Positions 24,660 through 35,264 of a stretch of DNA of 64,000 bases are shown one piece after another. The notes under the pieces are model-generated. The model did no database searches, was not told the DNA's origin, and worked only from the letters and a program-made list of their open reading frames with translations. Numbering within the stretch: position 1 is the first letter of the stretch; every line of letters begins with the position of its first letter. The stretch covers positions 114,293-178,292 of the forward strand of contig JAXHOK010000050.1 of assembly GCA_034519515.1 (NCBI GenBank). The letters run 5' to 3'. A program made the position numbers and the translations under genes. The stretch comes from Arcicella sp034519515. GTDB taxonomy: Bacteria; Bacteroidota; Bacteroidia; Cytophagales; Spirosomataceae.

Positions 24660-25067
24660 TTATTTAAAGAGGTAAAATTGTACTAAAATATCGGTTTTAC
24701 GAAGATAAGCTACTGTTAAACAGCAAATTAGGGTAATCATAGCTAAGGAAAATAAATATCCGCCGTCGCCCATACTCATAATACCGAGTACTAATAAATG
24801 TGAGCCAATTGCTCCCAACATCAACCCCACACCCAGCAATGCACCCATCCAAGCCTTGCGTGGAGAAAGCAATAAAATTACGGTAATTAATTCCATCATA
24901 CCCGTAAAATATCGCCCATAGGGTTCAACCCCTAATTTAGTAAATAATTCAATACTTTCGGCAGCCCCTGTGAATTTAAAGAAAAGAGTTTGTCCCAAAA
25001 TGAGAGCAGCTAATATCTGTGCAGCCCATGAAATGTTGGTTTGTATCTTGCTCATTTTTTTGTTCAC
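24660..25067 (-). CDS. DoxX-like membrane protein
   Basis: A 135-residue protein with four hydrophobic helices and the DoxX-family pattern: LILGQTLFFKFTGAAESIELFTKLGVEPYGRYFTGMMELITVILLL, GALLGVGLMLGAIGSHL and a C-terminal membrane segment. The stop codon abuts the Crp start. The Met at position 5 (MSKIQ) is an equally good start. DoxX proteins occur in electron-transport or oxidoreductase contexts; the exact role is not known. Confidence 0.85.
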   Translation of the reverse strand: MNKKMSKIQTNISWAAQILAALILGQTLFFKFTGAAESIELFTKLGVEPYGRYFTGMMELITVILLLSPRKAWMGALLGVGLMLGAIGSHLLVLGIMSMGDGGYLFSLAMITLICCLTVAYLRKTDILVQFYLFK

Positions 25068-25216
25068 GGTAAACGATTTATCGTGAATGTTTAAAAGTTT
25101 ATTAATGATAATTAATTGATAATCAATAGTTTGTGAATGTATTTTCCGTTCACCCTTTACCGTTCACCGTGTACCATTCTTTCTTTTCCGTTCACCTTTT
25201 ACCGTGAACCATTCAC
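25060..25216. repeat. CCGTTCACC / TTTACCG intergenic repeat words
   Basis: The spacer between the DoxX and YHS genes contains repeated CGTTCACC, TTTACCG, CCGTGTACC and CCGTGAACC words. The same words occur at 2.75-2.82 kb and 14.18-14.27 kb. The run ends in the YHS stop region. Confidence 0.45.
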
Positions 25217-25666
25217 CAATTTTCCCCAATTCGCATCCGCTTTTACCTTCAAAGCATTTTCATCTTTGTTCCAATCGGGGAGGGTATTGCTGAAAAATGT
25301 GTGATAAAATAAATATAATTTTCCATTCAAAACTTTATAAGTTTCGGGGTTAATTTCTACTTTTTCGCCCGATTTCCCCATCGCATACGCACACCAACCG
25401 CCGTATTGAGGCTCATATTTTGAAGGATTTTTCTTAAAAGTTTCTAAGTTTATGACGTTGGCAAATTGGTAATTTACGCCTTCATACGTGTAAGTATTGG
25501 CGGCTTTTCCTTTTTGTGGTTTTCCCGCAAAATATGCTACGGGGTCATAGCCCTCAATGGCAATCCCTTTTGTTAGTGAATATTCTTTCTTCCGAAAATT
25601 TACGTCTTGTGAAAAGCCGTTAAAGGTCAATAGTGCCAAGACGATAAGATTTAATAATGTTTTCAT
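25199..25666 (-). CDS. YHS domain protein, secreted
   Basis: A 155-residue protein with a signal peptide (MKTLLNLIVLALLTFNGFSQ) and a YHS-type domain, GIAIEGYDPVAYFAGKPQKGKA followed by YEGVNYQFANVINLETFKKNPSKYEPQYGGWCAYAMG. It has the Tyr, His-like and Ser/Cys positions of metal-associated YHS domains; the WCAYA segment is a clear marker. First gene of the YHS-DoxX-Crp minus-strand operon. A periplasmic metal or thiol role is inferred from the family. Confidence 0.87.
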   Translation of the reverse strand: MKTLLNLIVLALLTFNGFSQDVNFRKKEYSLTKGIAIEGYDPVAYFAGKPQKGKAANTYTYEGVNYQFANVINLETFKKNPSKYEPQYGGWCAYAMGKSGEKVEINPETYKVLNGKLYLFYHTFFSNTLPDWNKDENALKVKADANWGKLVNGSR

Positions 25667-25864
25667 GGATGATAAAATATTTTGATAAAGTTTCAGTAAA
25701 GCCGTTTACCTTTCACCTTTTAAATAATACAAAGTTGGACAATTCCAAGATTTTAAATTGTCAGGAAAATTACTAAGTCTTAACATTTTTCATTAAATCG
25801 AAAATAATCTCCCAATATTTCCTAATTTATTACAAATTGTGACATATTAGGAAATAAAATCCAC

Positions 25865-25900
25865 AAAAAATCCCTCAGAACTTAATCTGAGGGATTTTTT
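25865..25900 (-). terminator. Terminator of rpoC
   Basis: AAAAAATCCCTCAGA and TCTGAGGGATTTTTT are perfect complements around six bases, just past the rpoC stop codon on the minus strand. Confidence 0.85.
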
Positions 25901-25923
25901 GCATTCTATACTTTATCTAAAAA

Positions 25924-28900
25924 CTACACCGTCCAACGAGCCTTGCGATAGCTTCCTGCCTTTTCGTTGGCTTTGGCTTCTCTTGATGCTTCGATTTGCT
26001 GTAATTCTTCTTTTGGCGTAATTTGATAGTCTGCATACTTGCGAACGCCCGTTCCTGCTGGAATCAAGTGTCCTACAATTACGTTTTCTTTCAAACCTTC
26101 CAAACAGTCTTGTTTTGCACGAATTGATGCTTCTGACAATACTTTGGTAGTCTCCTGGAAAGAAGCCGCTGACATAAACGAGTCAGTTCCCAAAGATGCC
26201 TGAGTGATACCTTGCAAGTGTGGATGTGCCACAGCCGCTTGTGCATCACGCACTTGAACGATTTTCATATCACGACGTTTCAATGATGAGTTTTCATCAC
26301 GTAAAGCACGTGCCGAAACAATCATACCTACTTTCATCTTCTCTGATTCGCCCGCATCTGTAACTACTTTCTTATCCATGATGGCATCATTATCCTCACG
26401 GAAAACGAAACGGTTTACACTTTGTCCGTTCAAGAACATTGTATCACCCGATTCAATGATAATCACCTTCTGCATCATCTGACGAACGATTGCCTCAATG
26501 TGCTTATCGTTAATCTTCACACCTTGAAGACGATAAACGTCCTGAATTTCGTTCACCAAATACTCCTGTACGGCTGTTGGTCCTTTGATTGCCAAAATAT
26601 CCGATGGCGTAATGGCACCGTCTGAAAGTGGCACACCTGCACGCACAAAGTCGTTGTTTTGAACAAGGATGTGTTTCGACAATGGCACCAAGTATTTACG
26701 TTCTGCACCGTCTTTGGCACGAACATAAATCTCACGATTACCACGTTTGATACCTCCCAAAGTAATTACACCGTCAATTTCAGAAACAACCGCTGGGTTA
26801 GATGGATTACGAGCTTCAAATAATTCCGTTACACGTGGCAAACCACCCGTAATATCACGAGTTTTACCTGCCGCTCTTGGAATTTTCGCCAAGATTTGTC
26901 CTGGTTTAATTTTCGCTTTGTTCTCAATCGCCAAACGAGCCGCTACTGGTACGTTATAGATGATTGGTTCTTCTGCACCTTTTACGTTTATCATGATGGC
27001 AGGGTTTTTCGTTTTATCTTTCGATTCGATAATTACCTTCTCACGTAAACCTGTTTGCTCATCCGCTTCTTCTTTGTAAGTAACGTTTTCTTCGATAGCA
27101 TCGAATTGAACCGTTCCTTCAACTTCCGAAAGAATTACTGCATTATAGGGATCCCAAGCACAAATCTCGTCTCCTTTTGTAATGGCTTGTCCGTCTTTTA
27201 CTCTCAAATACGAACCGTAAGGCACGTTATTGGCAATAAATACTTGCTGTGGATTGGCGGCGTTCAAAATCTGAACTTCACCCGAACGACCCATTACAAT
27301 CTCTACTGGATTTCCTTCGGCATCAGTTGAAGATACGGTACGCATTTCTTCAAACTTGATAATACCATCAAATTTAGCTTTGATAGCCGCATCCAACGTA
27401 ACGTTTTGGGCTGTACCTCCCACGTGGAATGTACGAAGTGTAAGCTGTGTTCCAGGCTCACCGATTGACTGTGAGGCAATTACACCCACGGCTTCACCGA
27501 TACCTACCATTCTACCTGATGAAAGGTTACGTCCGTAACACAAGGCACAAACTCCCGAACGAGTTTCACAAGTCAATACCGAACGGATTTCTAATGAATC
27601 AATCGCAGTATCATCAACACTTAAAGCGGCTTCTTCACTGATTTCTTCGCCTGCGGTGATTAATAATTTTCCAGTAACTGGGTCATAAACATCATGGATT
27701 GAGATACGACCTACAATTCTTTCTGATAATGGCTCAATGATTTCCTCATTATCTTTCAAGGCTGCAATCTGAATACCACGAAGCGTTCCGCAGTCTTCTT
27801 CATTCACAATTACGTCTTGGGCAACATCATGCAAACGACGAGTTAAATAACCCGCATCGGCAGTTTTCAAGGCAGTATCGGCAAGACCCTTACGAGCACC
27901 GTGCGTTGAAATGAAGTATTCCAATACGTCAAGACCTTCCTTAAAGTTTGAAAGAATCGGGTTTTCGATGATTTCACCGACCGAACCTGCTAAGTTTTTC
28001 TGAGGTTTTGCCATTAAACCACGCATACCACCCAACTGACGAATCTGCTCACGAGAACCACGAGCTCCCGAGTGCATCATCATGTAGATGGCATTGAAAC
28101 CTTGTTTATCGTTCTCCATTTGGTTCATCAAGGTATCCGTAATTTTCTTGTTTACCGATGTCCAAATGTCAATAACAGCATTGTAACGCTCATTATCTGT
28201 GATTAAACCCATCAAATAGTTCTCCGTTTTGGCAGCAACATCCGCTTTCGCTTGGGCAACTAAACCTGCTTTTTCAGTAGGAACGATAATATCGCCAATA
28301 CCCATTGAAAGACCTCCACGGAATGCTGATTGGAAACCTAAGTCTTTAATATCATCCAAGAATCTGGCAGTACGAGCCACACCTGAAATCTTGAATACGG
28401 TTGCGATAATTTGCTGTAATTTCTTTTTCGTTAAAAGTTCGTTGATATAACCAACTTCTTCTGGCACGCAAAGGTTGAATAAAATACGACCTGCAACGGT
28501 TTCCACCATTTCAGCTTTCAACGTACCATCTTCCTGACGAACATTTGCTTTTACGGTAATGTTGGCGTGTTTTGAAACCGCACCTTCATTCATACCCATC
28601 ACAACGTCCTCGAAACCATAGAACTTCATGCCTTCGCCTTTCACTTCATATTCTGGCGTGTTTCTACGTCCTTTCGTCACGTAGTACAAACCAAGAACCA
28701 TATCCTGCGAAGGTACCGTAATTGGAGCTCCGTTGGCAGGGTTCAAAATGTTGTGCGAACCTAACATCAATAATGAGGCTTCCAAGATGGCTTCTTGTCC
28801 CAATGGAACGTGAACCGCCATCTGGTCACCATCAAAATCGGCGTTGAATGCCGTACAAGTCAATGGGTGCAATTGGATAGCTTTTCCTTCAATCAATTTT

Positions 28901-30265
28901 GGTTGGAAAGCCTGAATACCCAAACGGTGAAGCGTTGGAGCACGGTTCAAAAGAACAGGGTGTCCTTTCATGACGTTTTCCAAAATATCCCACACCACAG
29001 GGTCTTTTCTATCAACAATTTTCTTGGCAGATTTCACCGTTTTTACGATTCCTCTTTCAATCAATTTTCTGATAACGAATGGTTTAAACAATTCGGCAGC
29101 CATATCTTTTGGCAAACCGCACTCGTGCAATTTCAATTCTGGGCCAACCACAATTACCGAACGACCTGAATAATCAACACGCTTACCCAAGTAAGTTTTG
29201 ACGGAAACGACCTTGCTTACCTTTCAACATATCGCTCAACGATTTCAATGCGCGGTTACCATCGGAACGTACTGCATTTACTTTACGTGAGTTATCGAAT
29301 AATGAATCAACAGCTTCTTGCAAGCATACGTTTTTCGTTACGCAAGATTACTTCGGGAGCTTTGATTTCAATCAATCGCTTCAAACGGTTGTTACGGATA
29401 ATTACACGACGGTATAGATCATTCAAATCGGAAGTTGCAAAACGACCACCATCCAAAGGAACGAGCGGACGCAATTCTGGTGGAATAACCGGAACCATTT
29501 TAATCACCATCCACTCTGGCTTGTTGGTAATACGGGTGTTAGCATCACGGAAAGCTTCTACCACTTTCAAACGCTTCAAGGCTTCTGCCTTACGTTGTTG
29601 AGAGGTATCGGTAGCCGCCTGGTGACGTAAATCGTAAGACAAATTCGTCTAAGTTCAAGACGGGTCAACAACATTTCTAAAGCATCAGCACCCATCTTAG
29701 CGATGAATTTCTGAGGGTCTTTGTCGTCCAACAATTGGTTTTCACGAGGTAACTTATCCATGATGTCCAAATATTCTTCTTCGGTTAAGAAGTCCGATTT
29801 TGTTAACGCCATCTTCTCCTTTGATACCCGGCTGAATAACTACATATCGTTCGTAGTAAATAATTTGGTCGAGTTTTTTGGTAGGAAGTCCTACTAAGTA
29901 ACCAATTTTGTTTGGCAAACTACGGAAGTACCAAATATGAGCAACAGGAACAACCAATTCGATGTGTCCCATACGCTCACGACGAACTTTCTTTTCGGTA
30001 ACTTCTACACCGCAACGGTCGCAGATGATACCTTTGTAGCGAATACGCTTGTATTTACCACAGTGACATTCCCAGTCTTTTACTGGACCGAAAATACGCT
30101 CGCAAAACAAACCGCCCATTTCCGGTTTGTAAGTACGGTAGTTGATGGTTTCAGGTTGAGTAACTTCGCCATGAGAGCTTTCTAGGATTGACTCTGGTGA
30201 AGCCAAACTAACAGTGATGCTCTGGAAAGTCACTATTGAGTTTTTTATTTTTCTTTGAAAGACAT
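25924..30265 (-). CDS. rpoC: DNA-directed RNA polymerase subunit beta', frameshifted
   Basis: The catalytic large subunit of RNA polymerase. From the right: the start at 30265 (MSFKEK), then DFQSITVSLASPESILESS, WECHCGKYKRIRYKG with the zinc-binding Cys cluster, and VVPVAHIWYFRSLPNKIG. Later come the NADFDGDQMAVHVPL magnesium triad and the DLLEARNPSNPAVVSE-type rim. The frame is intact from 25924 to ~29190, but 29.19-30.27 kb is broken into three or four frames. The breaks look like read errors (for example an extra G before GKRVDYSGRS near 29190), because the translated segments join without loss. Total length is about 1440 residues. It lies downstream of rpoB, but 700 bp away. Confidence 0.95.
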
Positions 30266-30292
30266 TTTCTATATGTTTTTTGTGAAAATGTG

Positions 30293-30651
30293 TCAGAAAT
30301 CTATACTGGAATACTTTTTTACTATACCTTCTTTTGATAACATTTGCTTGGTTGCTGGCGTGTATCGAATATTGACTAAGATTTGATTTGACCTTCTATT
30401 TCAGAAATTGATTTGATATAATATTTTAAAATTGCTTTCAACTAAATATCTAATTGTCAAATCTTTCTCTTGAAGGTTTTGTTGAATAGCACCCATTTTT
30501 GGAAATTCTTCATAGATAATTTGCAGTTTTTGAGAAATATTTTATCAATTAATTCTATCTGCAAAACCTTCACGGAAGCATAAATTGACATAAAAATTCA
30601 TGAATCTTCTCCAAGATCATTCAAGGCACTATCTTCCCAAATGATTTTCAT
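30293..30651 (-). CDS. RelE/ParE-type toxin, frameshifted
   Basis: Translation in stitched frames gives MKIIWEDSALNDLEKIHEFL, then LIDKIFSQKLQIIYEEFPKM, then RYLVESNFKILYQISEIEGQ and ILVNIRYTPATK. That is the RelE/ParE fold pattern: an N-terminal helix pair, the conserved R-Y-L-V strand, K-I-L-Y and a final R-x-T strand. Such toxins cleave mRNA on the ribosome or poison gyrase. It occupies the rpoB-rpoC gap on the same strand, which in Bacteroidota is normally short. At least three single-base indels break the frame, as in neighbouring genes. The partner antitoxin should lie just upstream (30651-30937). Confidence 0.7.
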
Positions 30652-30937
30652 ACTTACCCCAAGTTTTTCTGCATTCTTTTCTCTTGCTTCGCTGTATACG
30701 CCTATCGCCATTTTTCGACTTGTGCTGCTGCTTTTGTGACTCGGCTGAATAATTGTCTTCTATCATTTTGTGGTGAAAATGCGATACCCTTTCGGATAAT
30801 TCTATATTGGATTTTGAGTTCAAATTTAGCATAATTGATTGCCGTCCAAATCATCAGTCTTCGTCCTGTTCATTTACAAACCATTCGATTACTTGCAAAT
30901 TTAGCCTTTTGCAATGATGGATTAAGTGTTGCTGTCA
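30651..30937 (-). CDS. Possible antitoxin partner, unreadable
   Basis: Directly upstream of the toxin, the minus strand opens at 30937 with MTATLNPSLQKA and then, after a frameshift, NLQVIEWFVNEQDED. The remaining ~180 bp break in every frame (IQYRIIRKGIAFSPQNDRR in one, QKQQHKSKNGDRRIQ in another). Size and position fit an antitoxin overlapping its toxin, but no antitoxin family is recognised. Clean sequence is needed to name it. Confidence 0.35.
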
Positions 30938-30976
30938 TTTTGAGAAAATAATGTTATCAAAAAAATGTTATCAAAC

Positions 30977-33900
30977 TTACTCCAAAGTAATCTCCAATGC
31001 CAAGCCACGAAGCTCGTGAACCAATACATTGAACGACTCAGGGATATTTGGTTTTGGCAAATTCTCTCCTTTTACGATTGCTTCGTAGGCTTTTGCACGA
31101 CCTATTACATCATCAGATTTTACAGTCAAGATTTCTTGCAAGATATTAGCAGCACCAAATGCTTCCAATGCCCAAACCTCCATTTCTCCAAAACGCTGAC
31201 CACCAAACTGGGCTTTACCACCCAAAGGTTGTTGTGTAATGAGTGAGTATGGTCCGATTGAACGGGCGTGCATTTTATCATCAACTAAGTGACCAAGTTT
31301 CAACATATACATGATACCCACGGTTACTTGGTTGGTCGAAATGGCTCGCCTGTTAAACCATTGTATAGATACGAACGACCCTCAGTCTGGCAAACCTGCT
31401 TCTGTCTAGTTCGGCTGATACTTCCGCTTCGGTAGCACCATCAAAGATTGGCGTTGCATATTTACGTCCCAAGTTTCTCACCTGCCCAAGCCTAATACGG
31501 TTTCGTAAATCTGACCGATGTTCATACGTGATGGAACACCTAGCGGGTTCAACACGATGTCCATTGGTGTACCGTCTTCCATAGAATGGCATATCTTCAT
31601 CACGAACAATACGTGCAACAACTCCTTTATTTCCGTGACGACCCGCCATTTTATCACCTACTTTCAACTTACGTTTTTTGGCGATATATACTTTGGCTAG
31701 TTTCACGATACCTGCTGGTAGTTCATCACCAACTTCTAATACAAAACGTCTCACGCTTGAAACGACCTGATTACTTCACTACGACGTGCTTAAGTAGTTT
31801 TTGCAACATGAGCTATCAATCAATTTGTTTGACGCAGTATCTTCTGTCCAACTCTCCAAAATTACATCCGCCGAGAAGGTTTGCTTCTTCGGGTACGTTG
31901 TAATGAACTTTCATCACGGTAAATGTTTTTGTCAGGGAATAAATTATTCGGCAATATTCGAGCGATTGAATTTCTTGTCCTTTCGATGATTAATTCGTCT
32001 CCAAATTTGTGCTTCACGCCTACGGTTGTTTTTCCGTCAAGGAGTTCCGTCATTTTATCAATCATCTACTCACGAATTCCAGCAAGATTTCTTCCGTATT
32101 TGTTTTCATTAACACTTTCAAGTTCTTCTTTGTGCTTTCGAACGTTCTATCTTTGGTTGGGACGAGAGAAAAGTTTTGTGTCGATAACTACACCGTTCAA
32201 TGATGGAGGTGCTTTTTTTGAAGCATCCTTAACATCACCAGCTTTATCACCAAATATGGCACGAAGTAATTTCTCTTCTGGAGTTGGATCTGTTTCTCCT
32301 TTTGGTGTAATTTTACCAATCAAGAATATCGCCTTCTTTAACCTCGAGCACCAATACGAATTATACCGTTTTCGTCCAAGATTCTTTACAGTTTCTTCAC
32401 TAACGTTTGGAATCTCAGCGGTTAGTTCTTCTTCTCCACGCTTCGTATCACGTACTTCAAGTTCATATTCTTCAATGTGAATTGACGTGAAAATATCGTC
32501 ACGAACAACACGCTCAGAGATAACAATCGCATCCTCAAAGTTGTATCCTTGCCAAGGCATGAAGGCCACTTTCAGGTTACGACCCAATGCTAACTCTCCT
32601 TCTTGTGTTGCATATCCTTCAGCAAATACCTGACCTTTTTCTACTTTATCACCTTTCATAACGATCGGTCTAAGGTTGATACAAGTATCTTGGTTTGTTC
32701 TTCTGGAAGTTTCATCAAGTTTATAAGTTTTACAGGTCATCATCAAAGCTTACCAAGCTTTGCTCGTCGTTCGTCCAGTCATAGCGTAACTTGATTTTCT
32801 TCAGCATCAACGTATTCAACTACGCCATCTGCCTTCAGCATATGATCAAAATACGTGAATCACGTGCAACAGCTGCCTTCAAGACCAGTACCAACGATTG
32901 GAGCTTGTGGTCTCAACAAAGGCACAGCCTGACGTTGCATGTTTGATCCCATCAAGGCACGGTTGGCATCATCATGCTCCAAGAACGGAATCAATGATGC
33001 AGCCACCGAAACAATCTGGTTCGGAGCTACGTCCATGCAAGTCAATTCTGTCTGGTTCTACTACTGGGAAATCACCTTCTAAACGTGCCTTTTACTTATC
33101 ACTTCAAGAAATTTCCCTCTGTCATTCAACTGTCGCATTTGCCTGTGCGATATTGTTTGTCATCTTCTTCTTCCGCAGTCAAGTAAACCAGTTCGTCTTT
33201 GAAGTCTTCACTTTACCATCTTCAACTTTACGGTAAGGTGTTTCAATAAACCCATTTTGTTGACTTTGGCGAATACACACAAGCGAAGAAATCAAACCGA
33301 TGTTTGGTCCTTCAGGCGTTTCAATGGTACACAAACGACCGTAGTGCGTGTAGTGAACGTCACGAACCTCGAAACCTGCACGCTCACGCGAAAGTCCACC
33401 TGGTCCAAGAGCCGACAAACGACGCTTGTGCGTTATCTCAGAAAGTGGATTGGTTTGATCCATAAACTGAGACAAGCTGGTTTGTACCAAAGAATGAGTT
33501 GATTACAGAAGAAAGTGTTCTTCGCGTTAATCAAGTCAATCAGGCGTGAAATACTTCGTTATCACGAACGTTCATACGCTCACGGATTGTTCTAGCCATA
33601 CGCGCCAAGACCAACTCCGAATTGAGCATACAATTGCTCACCTACGGTACGTACACGACGATTGCTCAAGTGATCAATATCATCGACATACTGCTTTTGA
33701 GTTAATCAACTAGATCAAATACTTAACGATGTCGATAATGTCTTGGTTTGGTCAATACACTTTGTTTCGAGTAGGTATGTCAAACTCAATTTTGTATTTA
33801 TACGGTAACGACCTACTTCTCCTAAATCATAACGTTTTTCCGAGAAGAACAAACCTTGAATAATTTCACGAGCTGTTTGCTTCGTCAGGTGCTTCGGTAT

Positions 33901-34910
33901 TACGCAACTGACGATAGATTTGCTCAACGGCCTCTTTTTCAGAGTTTGAGGTATCACGCTGTAAGCGTATTGTATATAATGTTGAAATCTGAAACGTTGA
34001 CATCTTCTTTGTGAAGAATGATTGATTTATACTCTGTATTCTAGAATAGTATCAATGTGTTCTTCCTGAAATTACCGAATCACGCTCCAATAATAACTTC
34101 GTTACGGTCGATAGAAACTACCTCACCTGTATCTTCATCTACGAAATCTTCTGTCCATGTACGAAGTACACGTGCAGCAAGTTTTCGACCGATTGCTTTT
34201 TGAAAGCCTTCTTTGTGGCTAGAATTTCGTCTGAAAAACCAAAAAAGTTCAAGATGTCTTTGTCAGATTCCGAAACCGATGGCACGAAGCAAAGTTGTTA
34301 CAGGGAATTTTTTCTTACGGTCGATGTAGGCATACATGACGTTGTTTACATCGGTCGAGAATTCAATCCACGAGCCTTTCAACGGAATTACTCTTGCAGA
34401 GTACAAGTTTGTACCATTTGTATGCTTGCTCATTGAGAAGAACACACCTGACGAACGGTGCAATTGCGACACGATTACACCGCTCTGCTCCGTTGATAAC
34501 GAAAGAGCCACGTCCGTTCATGTACGGAATGTTGCCAAGGAATACTTCTTGCTCGATTGTCTCGAAATCTTCGTTGTCGGAGTCATTACAAATCAAACGT
34601 AGCTTTGCTTTTAAAGGCACAGCGTAAGTAAGACCACGGTCAATACACTCATCTACTGAGTATTTTGGTGGGTCGATTGTGTAATCTACAAACTCTAAGA
34701 CGTAGTTTTCTCGTGAATCGGCGATGGGAAAGTTTTCAGCGAAAACGTTGAAAAGTCCTTCCATTTTGCGGCTTTCGGCAGGTGTTTCAATCTGGAAAAA
34801 ATCCTGAAATGATTTTTACCTGAATATCCAAAAAATCTGGATATTCAACGACGGCTTTAATCGTTGCGAAACTTTTTCTACCGGTTTCTGTAAGATTCAA
34901 GTTTTGAAAA
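30977..34910 (-). CDS. rpoB: DNA-directed RNA polymerase subunit beta, frameshifted
   Basis: Recognisable segments in order from the 5' end: NLTETGRKSFATIKAVVEYP, then FQDFFQIETPAESRKMEGLF, FLGNIPYMNGRGSFVINGAE (double-psi barrel), LGPGGLSRERAGFEVRDVHY and YGRLCTIETPEGPNIGLISS (rifampicin pocket), FMPWQGYNFEDAIVISERVV, KVGDKMAGRHGNKGVVARI, and GGKAQFGGQRFGEMEVWALE at the C terminus. About nine ORF fragments cover one ~1270-residue protein, with shifts every few hundred bases. The start codon itself could not be fixed and is near 34.9 kb. It precedes the toxin and rpoC on the minus strand. Confidence 0.93.
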
Positions 34911-35264
34911 GTTTAAAGTGATAAATTTTTTGAATTAAGAATTATGAATTAAGAATTATGAATGTTTTGTACTTCAAAAATTAATATTTCATATATTCAA
35001 ATTTATTTACCGTAGTGAAGCGAATGAATATGTCCCTGTTCAACTGTCCTACGAAAACAGGAGTGTATCGGACAAAAATTTCTTGGTGAAAAGCGTAAAT
35101 TCGAGTAAAATGCTAAATAAGGTGCGAAATTATGTTTTTTAAACGAGAAAAACAATAGTTTGTTGTGGTTTTTTGTATTTTTGAGTTTTTTTATGGATTT
35201 AAGCCATTTATTTATATAAAAAAGTTAATTTTTTATATAAATTGCTAACACTTTACTCAAAAAA
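34911..35264. other. Spacer between rpoB and the sensor kinase
   Basis: AT-rich, divergent-gene spacer of about 350 bp. It must hold the rpoB promoter on the minus strand. A short direct repeat (AAGAATTATGAATT twice, near 34940-34962) is visible. No RNA gene or terminator was found. Confidence 0.4.

Noticed and set aside
25924..34910. rpoB and rpoC fragments as many separate genes or as pseudogenes
   Set aside because: All conserved blocks are present in order and these genes are essential; the breaks are read errors.
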